Positions 14,873 through 22,544 of a stretch of DNA of 32,341 bases are shown here, one piece after another; the first letter of the stretch is position 1; every line of letters begins with the position of its first letter. The stretch is from an uncultured Marivita sp. (GTDB lineage: Bacteria; Pseudomonadota; Alphaproteobacteria; Rhodobacterales; Rhodobacteraceae): assembly GCF_947488135.1 (NCBI RefSeq), contig NZ_CANKYW010000016.1:1-32341 (forward strand), in the 5' to 3' direction. The notes below the pieces were generated by a model. It had not been told where the DNA came from. It worked only from the letters and a program-made list of their open reading frames with translations, and did no database searches. Made by a program: the position numbers and the translations under genes.

Positions 14873-16021
14873 TCAGAGGTCAGGTTGGGTAAAATCGAGG
14901 AAGCTCATGGCTTCCCGTTGCCGCGCCAGTTGCGCCGCGTTCTGTGCGTATTCGGCTTGGGTTCGTGCCGCTTTCGTCTCGATCCGCGCGTTGAGGATAA
15001 GGATGAGTTCGGCGCGCATCATCGTGTTCAGGTCGTAGGCGTCCTTCGGGTCGGTCGTGCTTCTGATTTGGGCGACCAGATTGCGGACCCGGATCAGCGC
15101 CTGTTGCGCGTTGTTCATCGAGTATTCGGCATGGTGCAGCGACCCCGAAGACAGGAGGCTTGCACCGGACGCGGCGTAAAGCGCCGGATCAATGGTGCCT
15201 TGTGCTTCCACACCGCCGATGGTCCGCAAGTAGCTGTTATATTTTTCCGGGATCACCTGGACGTAGTGTTGGGTTTCCGCGAAGGGCGGAACGCCACCGT
15301 ATTCGATGATCCGACCGGGACCGGCGTTGTAGGCCCCCAGAGCGAAAATGATGTTGCCATCAAAGCGTTGAAGCTGCGCGGCAAGATACCGAGCGCCGCC
15401 GACGACCTGGATATAGGGATCGGTGTAGTATTCGGGATAAATGCCCAAGTCCTGTGCTGTGCCGGGTATGATCTGGGTGAGGCCAAACGCAGCCGCTGGC
15501 GATCTGGCCCCAACCTGAAAGCGGCTTTCCTGCCAGATAAGGGCCTGCATCAGACAGCGCCATTGCAGGGGCGACAGCCCCGCCGCCGCCACCCCCGGCA
15601 GGCCATACGTGTCCTGCGATCCGCGAATGATGATTTCTTCGATGTTCTCGCGGGCGTCACCGAACACAAAGCGTCCTGCCGGGTTCGCCAGAGGCCCATA
15701 AACCTCCTGCACCCCGCCCATGTCAGAATTGCCGCCCATGAAGGTGGTCTGATACGTCGAGACCGAGCTAAAGGCCGCGATCATGCGATCCAGACTGGCA
15801 ATCTGTTCGTTCTCGAATTCCCGGATTTCGGCCCGGTTGTCTGCCTTTTCGCGCTGCGTATCTTCATCCGTTTCCAGATGAAGATACCCGCGCAGGCGTT
15901 CCGCAAGGTTCTGTCCGTCGATCACTGGAACGCCTTGCGCCAAGGCGGTCGATCCAAGAAGACCGGCCACCAGCGCCGCGCCCAGCAGGCGCTTCGAGAA
16001 CCCGTTCACCCTAGCCACCAC
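14873..16021 (-). CDS. VirB5-like protein with an inserted lytic transglycosylase domain
   Basis: A 382-residue exported protein. After a signal peptide ending at ...GSTALA, the mature N-terminus QGVPVIDGQNLAERL mirrors VirB5 (QGVPVNDARSL), and helices follow to about residue 105. Residues about 150-270 are a soluble lytic transglycosylase (SLT) domain: the catalytic Glu is in IWQESRFQ, followed by AAFGLTQIIPGTAQDLG, GGARYLAAQL and ALGAYNAGPG motifs. The last 100 residues are again helical and end FLDFTQPDL, matching the VirB5 ending FTDFTQPDFE. It should cut peptidoglycan for channel passage and may be held at the VirB5 position. The plasmid also has a separate VirB1-like enzyme (19186-19869). 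Domain calls are firm; the fusion interpretation rests on short shared ends. Confidence 0.85.
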   Translation of the reverse strand: MVARVNGFSKRLLGAALVAGLLGSTALAQGVPVIDGQNLAERLRGYLHLETDEDTQREKADNRAEIREFENEQIASLDRMIAAFSSVSTYQTTFMGGNSDMGGVQEVYGPLANPAGRFVFGDARENIEEIIIRGSQDTYGLPGVAAAGLSPLQWRCLMQALIWQESRFQVGARSPAAAFGLTQIIPGTAQDLGIYPEYYTDPYIQVVGGARYLAAQLQRFDGNIIFALGAYNAGPGRIIEYGGVPPFAETQHYVQVIPEKYNSYLRTIGGVEAQGTIDPALYAASGASLLSSGSLHHAEYSMNNAQQALIRVRNLVAQIRSTTDPKDAYDLNTMMRAELILILNARIETKAARTQAEYAQNAAQLARQREAMSFLDFTQPDL

Positions 16022-16256
16022 ACAGTTCCCCGCGAAGGCTTTCCAGCGCGGCGGAGGATTGCGCCGGGGAGGACGAAACGGGCGCGGTCGCCATGAACGA
16101 AAAGACCGCCGGTTGCCCCGGCAGCCGCTCGAAGTCGCACGACCCGCTCGCGGTTCCGTCGCTGTTGAAGCACTGGCACCGCGCTTCGCGCTGCGCCATC
16201 GTGGTGCAGCCCGCGATGCTCAAAAGACCGATGGTCAGGACGAGAGGTTTCATCAT
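16011..16256 (-). CDS. Small lipoprotein, VirB7- or Eex-like
   Basis: An 81-residue protein from an ATG at 16256 that overlaps the virB4 stop (ATGA). The signal sequence MMKPLVLTIGLLSIAGC ends in a lipobox (SIAGC), so the mature protein should carry lipid on Cys 17. Four more cysteines follow (CQC, SCDF and a C-terminal CGG). In virB systems a small lipoprotein of this size is either VirB7, which locks VirB9 in the outer membrane, or an entry-exclusion lipoprotein. Its place between virB4 and the virB5-like genes resembles neither order exactly. No other VirB7 candidate is visible in the window. Confidence 0.75.
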   Translation of the reverse strand: MMKPLVLTIGLLSIAGCTTMAQREARCQCFNSDGTASGSCDFERLPGQPAVFSFMATAPVSSSPAQSSAALESLRGELCGG

Positions 16257-18613
16257 TTCGCTTTTCTCCAAAAGTCGGGGGTTTCACGGAAATCGGAGCC
16301 GACGACCGAAAGGCCGGCTTTGCCGCCACCGAGGATGTGCAGGTAGTCGCCGAGGGGCGACATATCGCCGTTCAGGACCAGCGAGTTTTCATCGTCCCGC
16401 AGCAGGAAGTTCCGTCCCGCCGACCGCGACGTGACAATATCGAGTTCAGCCGCGTTCAGGCGCAAAGCCTCGTAGTCCTCGTATGAGGACTTCCCGTCCG
16501 GGAACAGGATTTGCGTCGGGAAGAACGAAAAGACGCGATCACCGACTTTCGAGCGGGCAAGCTGCGAAGCGTTCTGGGTCAGCATGACCACGACCGCGTT
16601 CTGTTTCCGCAGGGTCGCGAGCCAGCCTTCGATCACCGTGGCGAAATACGGGTTGTCGATGGCCTTCCACGCTTCGTCAATCAGGACGATCGTGCGGGTC
16701 CGGTCGCGCATCTGCCGCTCGATCCGGCGGAAGATGTAGCTAAGGACCGCCGTGCGTTCCCGATCCGATTGCGCGTCGAGGATTTGGGTCAGGTCGAAGC
16801 CGACCACGTTCCCGTCGAGTGAGAACGTATCTTCCAACGTCTCCCCGAACACCCAGCCGAACCGACCGCCCTTCGCCCATTCGGCCACGCGCGCCTGCAC
16901 ATGCCCATCGTCGTCGGTCGAAGCGAATTGTTTTGCGAACGTGTCCCACTTGCGAAGCGACGGGGCGGCACCCGCGTTGCGCCGCACATTTTCGAGAATC
17001 GCGCGCGTTTGCAACGAGGTCAGTTCCTCGTGAGGCGACAGGATATTCGCCAGCCAGTCAGTCAGCCAGGCCGTGCCTTCCTCGTCGGTTTCGACCCAAA
17101 GCGGGTTGAGGCCCGTGGGCATCCCGCTTTCGATAGTCGAATATGTGCCGCCCATCGCCCGCGTGACCATTTCGAGACCGCGCCGATAGTCGAAGACGAA
17201 GATCCGCGTGTCCGTGCGCCGCGCCTGCGTCAGAAGGAACGAGGCGAGGACCGTCTTGCCCGAACCCGTCTCGCCCAGGACAAGCGTATGGCCCGCTGGC
17301 GGCTCGCCCTGTCCCGATCCGCGCCGATGGAAGCTGAACCGATAGGACGATCCATGCGCGGTCGGGAAGACCGACACCGGCGTTTTCCACGGGACTTCGC
17401 TACCGCTCTTGCCGAGAGGGGTTCGGTGCAGGGACGCATAGTCGGCGAAATGGACGTTGGTGATGACATTCAGGCGCGACCGCGCGGCCATGTTGCCGGG
17501 GAATTGCGCGAAGTAGTGCGCCCGCTTGACGAAGCTGTCCTTCACCAGCCGCGCGCCGGTGTTAGTGGCGACACCTTCCAGTTCCGACATAATGTCCCGG
17601 ACGCGCGCCTCGCTGCGATCGACAATCGAAATCGACAGTTGGTGGTTGCCGAGGGACACGTCCTGGACCAGCACCCGTTCATGCAGAGCAGCCAGCGCCT
17701 CGCTTGCGTTTGCCCGCACATCAGCCGTGGATGCCATGATCTTCCGCTTGCGCTCGATCAGGTCGGCAGCCGCGTTGTTGCCCATCGGCGAGAAACTTTG
17801 CGAAATCACGTAGTCGCATGGCAGGGCGAAATCATCGAAGATCGTCACCCAGGATTGCGGCGGGTAGGTTTTCAGGGCGCGGATTTGCCCATACCGATCC
17901 CCGAGCGGACCATCCGTCAGCTCGAACCCGTCTTTCGTGAAAGTGACGCGATCCGACAGCACATCGTCGGCCACGACCGTCAGCGCGCCGCTTGGGTAGA
18001 TCGGACGTTCATCGGCGGTCTGCACCGATCCGAGAAAGCCAAGAAGCTCACCCGACGACGCCGTGAGGACGCGGGTTGTATCGCCGCCGATAGAGGACCG
18101 CATGAACCGGACCACTTCGTCCAGAAGTTCGAGATCCTTTGCGTCGCCCGCGCCTTCGATAAGGCCGCTTGCGCGCTGAAACAGGCCCGCCGTTTTCTTG
18201 AGGCGTCCGGTTCGGACAATCGAAATCGTCAGGCGACTGTCGCGCAGCTCGCCGTCCGCGAGACCTTTCCGCCACCGCTGATCCACCGCCGCAGAGAAGT
18301 CATTGTTCTTGAGGGGTTCGAGGTCTTCGGACAGATCGACCTTGCGGCTGATCTTGTGCGTATAGACAGTGAAGTTTCGCCCCATCTGCGCGAGAACGGC
18401 CGCGAAGGCGTTCTTCAAGCTGTCCAGCTCGCTGTCAGGCGTCGTCGCTGCGTTCAGGCCCTCGACCCGGATGCAGGACATGAATGAGTTGTCCCGCAGC
18501 CGGACCGTCCGGTCATTGACCAGCGTGACATAGGGAACGTGCATGAACCCGTTCTTCAGCAGGTTCCGCTGGGCGACGATATTCGCGGCGACAGCCGATA
18601 GATTAAGCGCCAT
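16253..18613 (-). CDS. virB4: VirB4 secretion ATPase
   Basis: A 786-residue ATPase, the largest T4SS component. The start at 18613 (MALNLSAVAAN) follows GGTGG and overlaps virB3 by 11 bases; the upstream open frame lies inside virB3. The N-terminal domain (about 1-400) binds VirB3 and the membrane. Walker A GETGSGKT is at 447-454; Walker B is in TIVLIDEAWKAI near residue 640, followed by VVMLTQNASQL. VirB4 energises pilus subunit extraction and substrate transfer. Length and motif order are typical of the family. Confidence 0.95.
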   Translation of the reverse strand: MALNLSAVAANIVAQRNLLKNGFMHVPYVTLVNDRTVRLRDNSFMSCIRVEGLNAATTPDSELDSLKNAFAAVLAQMGRNFTVYTHKISRKVDLSEDLEPLKNNDFSAAVDQRWRKGLADGELRDSRLTISIVRTGRLKKTAGLFQRASGLIEGAGDAKDLELLDEVVRFMRSSIGGDTTRVLTASSGELLGFLGSVQTADERPIYPSGALTVVADDVLSDRVTFTKDGFELTDGPLGDRYGQIRALKTYPPQSWVTIFDDFALPCDYVISQSFSPMGNNAAADLIERKRKIMASTADVRANASEALAALHERVLVQDVSLGNHQLSISIVDRSEARVRDIMSELEGVATNTGARLVKDSFVKRAHYFAQFPGNMAARSRLNVITNVHFADYASLHRTPLGKSGSEVPWKTPVSVFPTAHGSSYRFSFHRRGSGQGEPPAGHTLVLGETGSGKTVLASFLLTQARRTDTRIFVFDYRRGLEMVTRAMGGTYSTIESGMPTGLNPLWVETDEEGTAWLTDWLANILSPHEELTSLQTRAILENVRRNAGAAPSLRKWDTFAKQFASTDDDGHVQARVAEWAKGGRFGWVFGETLEDTFSLDGNVVGFDLTQILDAQSDRERTAVLSYIFRRIERQMRDRTRTIVLIDEAWKAIDNPYFATVIEGWLATLRKQNAVVVMLTQNASQLARSKVGDRVFSFFPTQILFPDGKSSYEDYEALRLNAAELDIVTSRSAGRNFLLRDDENSLVLNGDMSPLGDYLHILGGGKAGLSVVGSDFRETPDFWRKAK

Positions 18614-18881
18614 AGCTGTCACCACCGAACATCTTGCGGGTTCTGGTGCCGGGGGCCACACGCGAACCCGTCAGAAGCACATCTACCACTTTCTCGTCCT
18701 TTTCCGCCGCCCAGCGGCAAAGGCCGTAAACGAGAATACACCAAACGATAGTGACCACGCTTACGGACCAGATAAGGGGCAGAACGGTCCCCCCCATGAA
18801 CGGCAACGCGAAACCATAGGGTAAGCCGAACAGTTTCGAGGATTGCGTCAGCGCAATGTAGAAGGGGGTCCGTTCCATCAT
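18603..18881 (-). CDS. virB3: VirB3 inner-membrane protein
   Basis: A 92-residue protein with the VirB3 pattern: an N-terminal TPFYIALTQSSKLFGLPYGF segment, then two hydrophobic stretches (about 24-46), a conserved LCRWAAEKDEKVVDVLL cytoplasmic part and a basic tail. VirB3 works with VirB4 and VirB6 at the inner membrane. The start lies one base after the virB2 stop, and two ATG codons are in tandem. Confidence 0.9.
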   Translation of the reverse strand: MMERTPFYIALTQSSKLFGLPYGFALPFMGGTVLPLIWSVSVVTIVWCILVYGLCRWAAEKDEKVVDVLLTGSRVAPGTRTRKMFGGDSYGA

Positions 18882-18882
18882 C

Positions 18883-19173
18883 TTAGGTCGTCGCTCCCCA
18901 GATCGACTGGATCACGGTCGGGATCACGCCGATAATCACGATGATAATCAGCAGCGTGAAGACGCGCGCCCAATCAATGAAGTTGAAGGCCCCGCCGAGC
19001 AGAACGAACACGGCCACGATGGTCATAACCGTCCGTCCGGTCGTGCCTGTCAGGGCGTCGAGGATCGACTGCAAAAGGGAATCGACCGCGCTCAAGTCGA
19101 TGTCTTGCGCGAGGGCCGGTTGCGACCAAAGCAGGGTCGCAATCGCGGCCATCGCGATTAGGTGTCTATTCAT
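18883..19173 (-). CDS. virB2: VirB2 major pilin
   Basis: A 96-residue prepilin from the ATG at 19173, with AGGAG 9 bases upstream; a TTG six bases earlier is less likely. The signal peptide ends at PALA/Q near residue 23. The mature part (QDIDLSAVDSLLQSILDAL, then TGRTVMTIVAVFVLLGGAFNFIDW and VFTLLIIIVIIGVIPTVI) has the two membrane helices and short loop of VirB2 pilins. This is the second of the virB-type genes after the transglycosylase, the canonical position. Confidence 0.92.
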   Translation of the reverse strand: MNRHLIAMAAIATLLWSQPALAQDIDLSAVDSLLQSILDALTGTTGRTVMTIVAVFVLLGGAFNFIDWARVFTLLIIIVIIGVIPTVIQSIWGATT

Positions 19174-19185
19174 TGTCAACTTCTC

Positions 19186-19869
19186 CTAGTTGCCCAAGGT
19201 TTGATTAAACACAGCCATCACCTTCCGGACGTGACCCTGTGTTTCTCGATACGGCGGGATGCCCCCGTGCCGTTCGACTGCATCCGGTCCTGCGTTGTAT
19301 GCTGCAAGAGCAAGTTCGCGGGTGCCGAATTGGCGAAGCATCGCTAAAAGGTAGCGAGCCGATCCATCTAGGTTCTGGTGCATGTCATGCGGGTCCACCC
19401 CCAGGTCGCGCGCCGTTCCCGGCATAAGCTGACCGAGGCCGATTGCGCCCACATGCGACCGCGCGTTCGGATTGAACGCGCTTTCAATCTGAATATTCGA
19501 TCGGAAAAGCGTCACCCATTCGCTTGCGGACAGTCCCGCGTCGGCGATCGCGCGATCCGCCGCGTATCGGAAACCTGTCTGATGAATGGCATCCAGAATG
19601 TCGCCGCGCGGAACGAGAACGCGAGGGGCTGCGACCGCCCCTCCACTGGTCGAAAGAACGACTTCGGGTTCACGCGGCTCAGGGCCGAAAACCACAAGGC
19701 TGCTTCCCTGTTCATAGTTCACAAAGCCGCCGTCTCCGACGACGAGAACATCCGCGCTTGCGGCTGTTGCTACTATCATAAGGAAGGGGAATACGCATCC
19801 GCGCAGCGTGTGCAGCGGGCGAAGGGAAAGGCTACGGCGACAGGATGTGAGTTTCCCGCCCGCCTTCAT
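19186..19869 (-). CDS. virB1: VirB1-like lytic transglycosylase
   Basis: A 227-residue exported SLT enzyme. Translation is set at the ATG at 19869 because the open frame upstream is covered by another gene in a different frame. The signal peptide has a long basic n-region ([19 protein letters not shown]) and a core [13 protein letters not shown]. The catalytic Glu is in [12 protein letters not shown], followed by [18 protein letters not shown] and [21 protein letters not shown] motifs. VirB1 enzymes open the cell wall for the channel. It precedes virB2, the usual virB1 position, and the gene start overlaps the previous gene by 38 bases. Confidence 0.9.
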   Translation of the reverse strand: MKAGGKLTSCRRSLSLRPLHTLRGCVFPFLMIVATAASADVLVVGDGGFVNYEQGSSLVVFGPEPREPEVVLSTSGGAVAAPRVLVPRGDILDAIHQTGFRYAADRAIADAGLSASEWVTLFRSNIQIESAFNPNARSHVGAIGLGQLMPGTARDLGVDPHDMHQNLDGSARYLLAMLRQFGTRELALAAYNAGPDAVERHGGIPPYRETQGHVRKVMAVFNQTLGN

Positions 19870-20170
19870 AGAGCGGCACAGAACTGGTCGTGAACCCGTT
19901 CCGGTGCAGGAATGATATGAGGCCATTGGCGGTCTTGAACTCTCTCCGGTCTGGGCCTCCCACATTGGTGCTTCTGGCTGACGTAAGTAATTTCTCGAAC
20001 GAACGGTCTTCGCTGACGACCCGGACGAACCATAGCCCATACCAGACAGAGCTAACTTTTGTTGCGTCCTTAGCCGCGACAACTTCAACGTGAAACCCGC
20101 GCTGGACCAATTCGTAGAGTTGTGTTTCTGATACCACATTCGGTTTTTCTTTATCGGGTTCTGAAACCAC
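19832..20170 (-). CDS. Hypothetical first gene of the T4SS operon
   Basis: A 112-residue soluble protein from a GTG at 20170, with AGGTAGGA just upstream. It contains [34 protein letters not shown] and [14 protein letters not shown] segments, suggesting a small alpha/beta fold with no membrane segment. It leads the operon and lies between the promoter palindrome at 20234-20258 and virB1, a position often held by a regulator. I do not recognise the family, and no helix-turn-helix is evident. The overlap with the virB1 start supports co-translation. Confidence 0.7.
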   Translation of the reverse strand: MVSEPDKEKPNVVSETQLYELVQRGFHVEVVAAKDATKVSSVWYGLWFVRVVSEDRSFEKLLTSARSTNVGGPDRREFKTANGLISFLHRNGFTTSSVPLYEGGRETHILSP

Positions 20171-20200
20171 GGAATCCTACCTTCGCCAGACGGGGACCGC

Positions 20201-20219
20201 GGCACCCTTCTCGGGTGCC
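20201..20219. promoter_or_regulatory. Hairpin in the T4SS operon leader
   Basis: GGCACCC (20201-20207) and GGGTGCC (20213-20219) form a 7-bp stem between the proposed promoter and the GTG at 20170. It has no T-run on the minus strand, so it is more likely an mRNA structure that affects stability or translation than a terminator. Confidence 0.4.
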
Positions 20220-20233
20220 TACGTTCTACGAGT

Positions 20234-20258
20234 TTATAAGAGTTGCCGCAAGCTATAA
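20234..20258 (-). promoter_or_regulatory. 25-bp palindrome at the T4SS operon promoter
   Basis: TTATA and TATAA form the ends of a 25-bp imperfect palindrome with a GTTGC/GCAAG centre. On the minus strand its right end gives CTTATAA, a plausible -10 element pointing to the T4SS operon. The minus-strand sequence agrees with a second palindrome at 21401-21425 at 18 of 25 positions, including both outer ends. An operator-promoter shared by two transfer-related units is the simplest reading; a recombinase site is the alternative. Confidence 0.5.
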
Positions 20259-20345
20259 GATACGATAATCTGCAAAAAAGCGGCGCGTCGCCGGTTTCTA
20301 GCTTAGGCTGCTGAGAACGCCAAGATTATTGATGGATCACACCCT

Positions 20346-20624
20346 ATGCGCGGACTTCACGCTGGCATGTTTATACTTATAACCTTTGCGGCCACCACGG
20401 CGCAGGGCGAGACCTGCCTGTCCCCGCCGCGACCGTTCCTGCCAGCGGGAGAGGCAGAGATGATCGAGTTCGCCGAGATCATCCGCCAGGATTTTGAATA
20501 CTACATCAACGACATTCAGGCATACTTCCGGTGCCTAGACGAAGAACGTGCGCGGGCTTTTGAGGAAGCCCGACAGGTAAGTCAAGACTACGGGCGTTTT
20601 CAGGCAGTGATAAAGGCGAACTAG
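20346..20624 (+). CDS. Small exported protein, unknown function
   Basis: A 92-residue protein with a signal peptide (MRGLHAGMFILITFAATTAQG). The mature part begins ETCLSPPRPFLP and continues with GEAEMIEFAEIIRQDFEYYI, YFRCLDEERARAFEEARQV and a DYGRF ending. Proteins with this Cys-Pro start and YFRCLDEER core are, as I recall, common hypothetical proteins on alphaproteobacterial plasmids and prophages. It is transcribed divergently from the T4SS operon and its end overlaps the recombinase gene end by 4 bases. The ribosome-binding site is weak. Function unknown; a periplasmic or surface role is implied. Confidence 0.7.
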   Translation: MRGLHAGMFILITFAATTAQGETCLSPPRPFLPAGEAEMIEFAEIIRQDFEYYINDIQAYFRCLDEERARAFEEARQVSQDYGRFQAVIKAN

Positions 20625-21250
20625 GCCGCTGACCGGGCCGAAACCGATCGCTCCTCGCCGTAAGCGTGAACGATCTTGGCGACAGTCTTTGGGTCGATCT
20701 GCAACTCCTTGGCGATCCAGCGGAAGCTACGACCCTCCGCGCGCAACTTGAGAACGCGCGACTTGTAGAGCTTCACCTTCGGCGCATCGCCTTTCTTCCG
20801 CCCGAGAACCTTGCCGTTGGCCTTCGCGCGTTCAAGCCCGGACAGAACACGCTCTTGCAGAAGATCGGACTCGAACTCCGAGATTACCGCCAGGACGCCG
20901 ACCATCGCGCGGCCCGTCGCCGTGGTCAGATCGAACTCGGACTTGTTGAGCGCCTTCACGGAGACGCCCTTACCCGCCAGCTCCTTGAGCGTCGAAAGAA
21001 GGTCGGTCGTGGACCGCCCCCAGCGGGACAGCTCCGTCACCAGAACGGCGTCGATCTCTCGACGCTGCGCCAGCGCCATGATCTTCTTACGTTCCGGCCG
21101 CGTGTCCCGGCGACCGCTCGCCGTTTCGGTGAAAGTGTCCACCACCCGGTAGCCCGACCGATCGGCCAGAGCAGTCAATTCGGCGACTTGACGGTCTGTG
21201 TCTTGATGCCCGGTCGAAACCCGCGCATAGATAGCAACACGTTGCACCAT
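20621..21250 (-). CDS. Serine recombinase of the resolvase/invertase family
   Basis: A 209-residue small serine recombinase. The N-terminal catalytic domain begins RVAIYARVSTGHQ with the nucleophile Ser 12. It includes the ELSRWGRST and GRAMVGVLAVISEFESDLLQERV motifs typical of Tn3-type resolvases and DNA invertases. The C-terminal helix-turn-helix (SRVLKLRAEGRSFRWIAKELQIDPKTVAKI) binds the recombination site. The most likely job is plasmid multimer resolution. An invertase role is possible because related palindromes at 20234-20258 and 21401-21425 flank the gene in opposite orientation. No clear three-subsite res region is visible in 21251-21443. Confidence 0.9.
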   Translation of the reverse strand: MVQRVAIYARVSTGHQDTDRQVAELTALADRSGYRVVDTFTETASGRRDTRPERKKIMALAQRREIDAVLVTELSRWGRSTTDLLSTLKELAGKGVSVKALNKSEFDLTTATGRAMVGVLAVISEFESDLLQERVLSGLERAKANGKVLGRKKGDAPKVKLYKSRVLKLRAEGRSFRWIAKELQIDPKTVAKIVHAYGEERSVSARSAA

Positions 21251-21400
21251 TCAGACCCCCTCGCCAAGCGACCGGAAAAGGCCAGTAATTACATGACCAC
21301 GGCCCCGATCCGTTTAATCATATGTCAGTTTGGATCACTTGGCGCAACGGTTCCACCCGATTTTCCTTGCAAAGCGCGGCTCAACGGCACTAAACCCGCT

Positions 21401-21425
21401 TTATAGGGTTCGCCCTGTCTTATAA
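21401..21425 (+). promoter_or_regulatory. 25-bp palindrome upstream of the exported-protein gene
   Basis: TTATA (21401-21405) and TATAA (21421-21425) flank a GGG/CCC centre. CTTATAA at its right end is a possible -10 element 18 bases before the ATG at 21444, giving a very short leader. It is related to the T4SS promoter palindrome (18 of 25 positions against the opposite strand), so the two units may share a regulator. Confidence 0.5.
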
Positions 21426-21443
21426 GAACCGCGAGGCCCAACC

Positions 21444-22223
21444 ATGAGGCACTTCCTACAGACCACCGCAATAGCCGCGACAGCCGCCATCGCCGCTTTC
21501 GTATCCACTCCGACCCCCGCCAAGGCCCAAGGCTACCAGATCGACTGCGCGATCCTGCTGTGCCTCTCCGGCGGCTGGCCCGCATCCGAGCCATGCGCCC
21601 GCGCCCGCGCAGAGTTCATCCGGCGCATCACGCCCTGGCCGATCGAACCCCCGCTGCAAATCTGGCGTTGCCCGATGGGCGTTGCCTACACCGTCGATCC
21701 CGACACCCTGACCGCCGACCGGATCTACGAAATCCTGCTCGATCTGGACGACGCGCCGCAGCAATCCTTCCCGAGCGCACCTTTCCAGGACCACTCACGG
21801 GACGCGCTCGTTCCGCAGCCCGCCGTTGTCCGCAACAGCGACGGGGCTGCGCGAACGCTCCCCGAAGGCTTCGCCTTGCAGCTCGCGCAGAGCGCCGAGA
21901 CCGGGGCGGACATTGATATTTCTGATCCAGCCTTCGACTTCGTGCGCTCAATCCGCGTCTACAACGTCACCGGCGCCCACCAGCGCGAGGCGGGACGTGA
22001 AGGCGACGAGGAATGTCGCCGCTCATTCTCGATGCGGATCGGTCGCTACGGCCCGCAGGGTGAGTTCTCATGGCATGGCGGTTCTGATCCCGGCCAGCTT
22101 CCAGCAGCTCATACGGGTCTTTCACGTTGGGGCGAAAACTGCCCGCGCGTCTGGCACCGCTCCGTTTTCGTGGACTGGCGCGACTACGAGGGCAACTACG
22201 GCTTCGAGCAGGTCAACTACTAG
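21444..22223 (+). CDS. Exported protein, unknown function
   Basis: A 259-residue secreted protein. The signal peptide (MRHFLQTTAIAATAAIAAF, cleavage near AKA/QGYQ) leads to a cysteine-containing N-terminal domain with IDCAILLCLSGGWPASEPC, ARARAEFIRRITPWP and IWRCPMG motifs. An acidic linker follows, then a Trp/Tyr-rich C-terminal domain (SMRIGRYGPQGEFSWHGG, VDWRDYEGNYG). GAGG lies 8 bases before the ATG. The shared palindrome with the T4SS operon suggests a periplasmic or surface function tied to conjugation. I do not recognise a named family. Confidence 0.75.
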   Translation: MRHFLQTTAIAATAAIAAFVSTPTPAKAQGYQIDCAILLCLSGGWPASEPCARARAEFIRRITPWPIEPPLQIWRCPMGVAYTVDPDTLTADRIYEILLDLDDAPQQSFPSAPFQDHSRDALVPQPAVVRNSDGAARTLPEGFALQLAQSAETGADIDISDPAFDFVRSIRVYNVTGAHQREAGREGDEECRRSFSMRIGRYGPQGEFSWHGGSDPGQLPAAHTGLSRWGENCPRVWHRSVFVDWRDYEGNYGFEQVNY

Positions 22224-22259
22224 ACGTGGGGCCACGGCCCCGGTCGCACCACAATAATT

Positions 22260-22292
22260 GCGACAGGCATCCAGACTGTGTATGCCTGTTGC
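22260..22292. other. Stem-loop in the repC leader
   Basis: GCGACAGGCAT (22260-22270) and ATGCCTGTTGC (22282-22292) pair over 11 positions with one G-U, leaving an 11-base loop. It lies upstream of repC, between the previous stop (22223) and the antisense-RNA candidate, and could be part of leader-mediated control of repC. Confidence 0.4.
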
Positions 22293-22337
22293 CAACACTT
22301 AGAAGAATCAACCGAGGGAGTGAGCAGCACCCCATAC

Positions 22338-22430
22338 AAATGAAAACCCCCCGCAAGGCGGCAACCTAGCGAGGGGGGGCTTTTAGAACCTAGGAATTGG
22401 CGTTCCGAAGGGTCCACTACCGATAACTTG
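22338..22430 (-). ncRNA. Possible antisense RNA controlling repC
   Basis: Plasmids with RepC initiators usually encode a small counter-transcribed RNA just upstream of repC. Here a hairpin at 22347-22377 (CCCCC plus CGC against GCG, a bulged A and GGGGG, with an inner AGG/CCT) is followed by TTTTCATTT on the minus strand and by CTTTTAG on the + strand, so it could end transcripts in either direction. On the minus strand TTGCCA (about 22463-22458) with TAGAAC about 18 bases downstream is a weak promoter candidate. The limits are estimates. The RNA is inferred from position and structure, not from sequence similarity. Confidence 0.35.
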
Positions 22431-22544
22431 GACTGGTTCTACCACCCCCCCAACATCACTGGCAAGCGAAAAACGCACCTGTGCGAACAGGGAAATCTTG
22501 CCCCGCGCCGCCTTGTCCCACTCACCACATCGAGGACAAGAACC

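Noticed and set aside
16901-18487. 528-aa + strand frame opposite virB4
   Set aside because: Antisense shadow of a gene with Walker motifs and correct length; Arg-rich with no domain.
21251-21400. Three-subsite res region for the recombinase
   Set aside because: I could not find the expected set of related inverted subsites here; only one palindrome (21401-21425) is clear.
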